A DNA stretch of 64,000 nt from Natronorubrum texcoconense. GTDB lineage: Archaea > Halobacteriota > Halobacteria > Halobacteriales > Natrialbaceae. The stretch lies in the NCBI RefSeq assembly GCF_900100335.1, contig NZ_FNFE01000004.1, positions 62,001 through 126,000 of the forward strand. The letters are read 5' to 3'. Below the pieces are notes generated by a model that was not told the origin of the DNA, did no database searches, and worked only from the letters and a program-made list of their open reading frames with translations. The translations under genes and the position numbers were made by a program. Shown piece after piece: positions 62,501 to 64,000 of this stretch; positions within the stretch are counted from its first letter, which is position 1; every line of letters starts with the position of its first letter.

Positions 62501-63120
62501 ACACCTGCGCCCTCACCCTGGGTTCCGTGTTCGTCCCAGACCTCGGTCGCGTTGATCATATCGAGACCGTACGTGACGCTTTCGTTCGTCGGCTCCGCCG
62601 ACGGTTCATCCGCTGACTCGCCGTCCGTACTGGCGTCGCTGTCGTCTCGCTCACCCATCGTTTCCACGTCGAAGTTCGCGTGGATCGACTCGGCACCGGT
62701 GTACCGCAGCACTTCCTCGGGCGACACCTGCGTGGTATCGACCTCGAGGAGGACCGCGTTCGCGATCCAGAACCGGTTGACGTAATCGACACCGTCCGTC
62801 TCTGCGGCCCACCGGACTGTGTCGGTCTGCGTTGCTTGGGCGTGTTGTTGCAACTCGCCGATGGCGTCCGCCGTACTCGCCGAGGCGGCGACGTCGGCGC
62901 TCTCGAACCGAACCACCATCTCCGTGGTTCCGTCTGCCTCGTGCAGCGCCTCGTCGATCCGGTCCCCTGCCAGTTCGACATCGTCGAGTTGGTCGTCGGC
63001 TGCCGATGTCCCGTCGAGCGTCCCGGCCCCCGCCATTGCCGGGAGTGACGTAACCATTAACAGCGCAAATACGACAACTATGCTCCGTCGGAGCGTCGAT
63101 TTCGATCGTTGTCTGCTCAT
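59578..63120 (-). CDS. Secreted subtilase with cohesin and dockerin modules
   Basis: 1180 residues. Signal peptide (residues 12-32), I9-like propeptide (about 45-155), S8 catalytic domain with D211 (AVLDTGVDTDHPD), H248 (NGHGTHVSG), oxyanion N343 and S425 (YSGTSMSAP). Then a carboxypeptidase-regulatory-like beta domain (about 495-570), a GATase-like region (about 680-900), a CARDB-like segment, a cohesin-like domain (about 980-1108) and a type I dockerin (about 1114-1171) with two calcium loops DVNADGEVNAYD and DMNGNGQVDAGD. No PGF-CTERM of its own, so surface attachment may rely on dockerin-cohesin binding to the neighbour. Halolysin relatives usually lack cohesin and dockerin. Confidence 0.9.
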   Translation of the reverse strand: MSRQRSKSTLRRSIVVVFALLMVTSLPAMAGAGTLDGTSAADDQLDDVELAGDRIDEALHEADGTTEMVVRFESADVAASASTADAIGELQQHAQATQTDTVRWAAETDGVDYVNRFWIANAVLLEVDTTQVSPEEVLRYTGAESIHANFDVETMGERDDSDASTDGESADEPSAEPTNESVTYGLDMINATEVWDEHGTQGEGAGVAVLDTGVDTDHPDLEIDDGNWIEFDGNGEPVDSDPNDGNGHGTHVSGTVVGPDDPDGDVPAYGVAPGAELYHGKVLDDAGGGTFAQIIAGMEWAVDDTDADIVTMSLGVDGYDDEMVEPSENARDAGVVLVSSIGNSGQGVSGAPGNIYPNVASGAVDEDAQVASFSSGELVETESAYPDAPDYWPDEYVVPDAAAPGVEVLSAVPGGGYDGTYSGTSMSAPHKAGAFALMVAASSGDADRELLYDAMEETAWQPDHAPDEDPNTEYGHGIIDVAAATDLVALDSGVNGTVTDDDGVPIEGATVDLDDGGSTTTDADGQYHLIAAEGEYTVTADAFGYESASSDVTVEAEEVTVQEFELADGLDVELIDEQPDGVEGGDAVDVTLDVANAETVTVDFDGEYETDDATLFVEGEEVEFGESVDLGGPVTDELTITVETTADTDGEFSLEHTVTGLDDEAVVTTGPTTVFEEYVPVAVVDDSNTHGADVAATLEESLPPMYAPTVVDAEEAMNGYDAIVVQQIDEANAEAFIDATDDAATGVVYLDQWGEESNAIPVHSELTGEPSATFQDDFVTPPIGYELTSTHDIFDGVGDDGDSVDLHTAAFGDHTWFDDTEFDVLAETAITGTDTTVGDGFAVDERSATVLASNLGYTTFVGDGDYTDDADTILANAVEYLQTDLGTGFQVDITDTNEPVIEGDELTVGATVSNVDAENETQTVALSDFEGNEVDSTTVELEEGETTAITLTWETNVSDAGTAPVTVASDDDAASSNVTIIEQPDGLLTFGEGDHIGTIGETTTVEINTSADAVAGYETQVQFDPDVVQVTDIEGVDFADPVTNVDNDNGTFSIAQAQASDESAPTLAEVEFEFVNESDGDSALAFDEANTYLNDEHGELDILPIDGTISTAWPGDVNADGEVNAYDVTLTQQYLAGDEPTDTFHESIADMNGNGQVDAGDVTLILEEIVAAHGADALEA

Positions 63121-63389
63121 GTATTAGTCGGTGATTCTGCCGTTTGCTGTGGCAGACCACGGTCTTAATCCGAACCTAAATTTAATAAGTAAAAACTACT
63201 GTTGTCTACTGGAGAATAGTGTCGCAAGATTAATTACAATATTATAATAGTATTTAACTTAGCAATTCGGCGGAGATACTTGTGGCCGTACCGGCCTCGA
63301 GTACGGCTGGTCGATCGCGGCGATCGCTCTCGAAACAGATCACGTATCTCCAAAATTCCGTTCAGAATCGGCCTAAACGTCGATTATCG
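63121..63389. other. AT-rich promoter region of the subtilase gene
   Basis: 269 bp with long A/T runs at about 63175-63270. TATA candidates for the minus strand lie 60-130 bp from the subtilase ATG, so this mRNA may have a leader, unlike most genes here. No ORF of note. Confidence 0.5.
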
Positions 63390-64000
63390 CTATTCGACCC
63401 GGACGTCGAGGACGACGTGTTCGACCCCCGCACTGTGGCTCTTCACGCGCCGTCGGTCGAGTACGTCGAGCGTTCGTCCGGCGTCGGCGACCGCCGTCTC
63501 GAGCCGATCCATCGGCCGGTCCCACAGTCGCGACGTCGGCGTCGCCTCGTGATAGTGGACGACGCCGCCGGGAACGAGCGCCTCGAGCGCCGTCGGGAGG
63601 AACTCGTGGGCTTCGTCGGTTCGCGTGCCGTGCTCGTCGCCGTCCGCGCCGGTGACTTCGGCGTCGGCACTCCCGTAGTACCCCATCACGACCCGATCGA
63701 CCTCGAGTTCGCTCGCGAGATCCCGGCAGTCGGTCATGTAGGCGTCGACTCGGTCGCCGACGTCGTTCAGCACGGCGTTCTCGAGCAGGTAGCGAAACGC
63801 GGTCGGGTTGATCTCGCTCGCCGTCACCCGCGCCCCGGCGCGGGCCATCGGGAGGGTGAAGTAGCCGATGCCGGCGAACATGTCGAAGACGCGCTCGCCG
63901 TCCGCAACGACGGCTCCCATTCGGGCGCGCTCAGCTTGATTTCCGGGCGAGAACATCACCGTCGCGGGGTCGAGTCCGTACCTGGTTCCGTGCTCGGTGT
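63390..64000 (-). CDS. taw2: Taw2/Trm5-like tRNA wybutosine enzyme, C-terminal part (5' end outside window)
   Basis: The frame is open to the right edge. SAM-dependent Rossmann fold: YGLDPATVMFSPGNQAERAR (Trm5/Taw2 signature), FDMFAGIGYFTLP, ASEINPTAFRYLLENAVLND, and DRVVMGYYGS where Trm5 would read a NLP-type motif. That last motif favours Taw2, which transfers the aminocarboxypropyl group of SAM to 4-demethylwyosine at position 37 of tRNA-Phe, over the methyltransferase Trm5. The C-terminus is complete. Confidence 0.82.
   Translation of the reverse strand, partial: TEHGTRYGLDPATVMFSPGNQAERARMGAVVADGERVFDMFAGIGYFTLPMARAGARVTASEINPTAFRYLLENAVLNDVGDRVDAYMTDCRDLASELEVDRVVMGYYGSADAEVTGADGDEHGTRTDEAHEFLPTALEALVPGGVVHYHEATPTSRLWDRPMDRLETAVADAGRTLDVLDRRRVKSHSAGVEHVVLDVRVE

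Overview
The window is chromosomal DNA of an extremely halophilic archaeon (class Halobacteria; a Natrialbales-type genus such as Haloterrigena or Natrinema is my guess, not shown). The evidence is very GC-rich, acid-rich coding sequence, TATA elements about 26 nt upstream of start codons (leaderless mRNAs), a HalX-containing regulator, a tandem-fused TatC, a PGF-CTERM surface protein and many halobacteria-only small families (DUF5784, DUF5786, DUF5789, DUF6757; family names are from memory).

1-11.5 kb is a surface-polysaccharide region. It has a coupled operon of degenerate receivers, a receiver, a HEAT-repeat membrane protein and a family 2 glycosyltransferase. A receiver/pseudo-kinase and an HxlR-receiver-HalX regulator follow, then a zinc-ribbon polysaccharide deacetylase coupled to a second glycosyltransferase, then a UDP-GlcNAc 2-epimerase/DUF354 pair. 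11.5-19.7 kb holds an AT-rich gap, RlmE, a ribbon-helix-helix protein, a MITE-like repeat, a TetR regulator divergent from a zinc-ribbon P-loop kinase with a palindromic operator between them, and the divergent twin-arginine translocase genes tatCt and tatCo.

19.7-26.5 kb is the nitrate assimilation block: nasA, narK and nirA as three separate units. Each is preceded by GTTTGTAAACG at a fixed distance from a TATA-like element and a short leader ORF. In all three the leader ORF, or a chain of two, ends exactly on the start codon of the main gene. 27-34 kb has larE, membrane proteins, a NicO-type transporter, a second MITE copy and a lower-GC phnDCE ABC transporter. 34-38.5 kb is a stress cluster (GshA-like ligase, two DUF892 proteins, DUF5789) and a histidine kinase.

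38.6-49 kb combines tetrapyrrole and nitrogen genes: hemL, hemB, a stand-alone glnK beside an Amt transporter with a PII/GlnK domain fused to its C-terminus, and an asparaginase; then a TrmB-type regulator and a zinc-type 7Fe ferredoxin. HemL and HemB feed the tetrapyrrole pathway that also supplies siroheme for NirA, so nitrate reduction, ammonium uptake, PII signalling and cofactor supply lie close together. 49-58 kb is mixed housekeeping (PHP phosphoesterase, His-rich cupredoxin, alcohol dehydrogenase, DUF5784, YkgJ-type protein, XPD-like helicase, a 28-residue membrane microprotein). 58.5-63.1 kb carries a cohesin-like PGF-CTERM surface protein next to a large subtilase with its own cohesin and dockerin modules. 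The right edge cuts a Taw2/Trm5-like tRNA enzyme.

I saw no rRNA, no convincing tRNA, no CRISPR array, no transposase and no replication origin.
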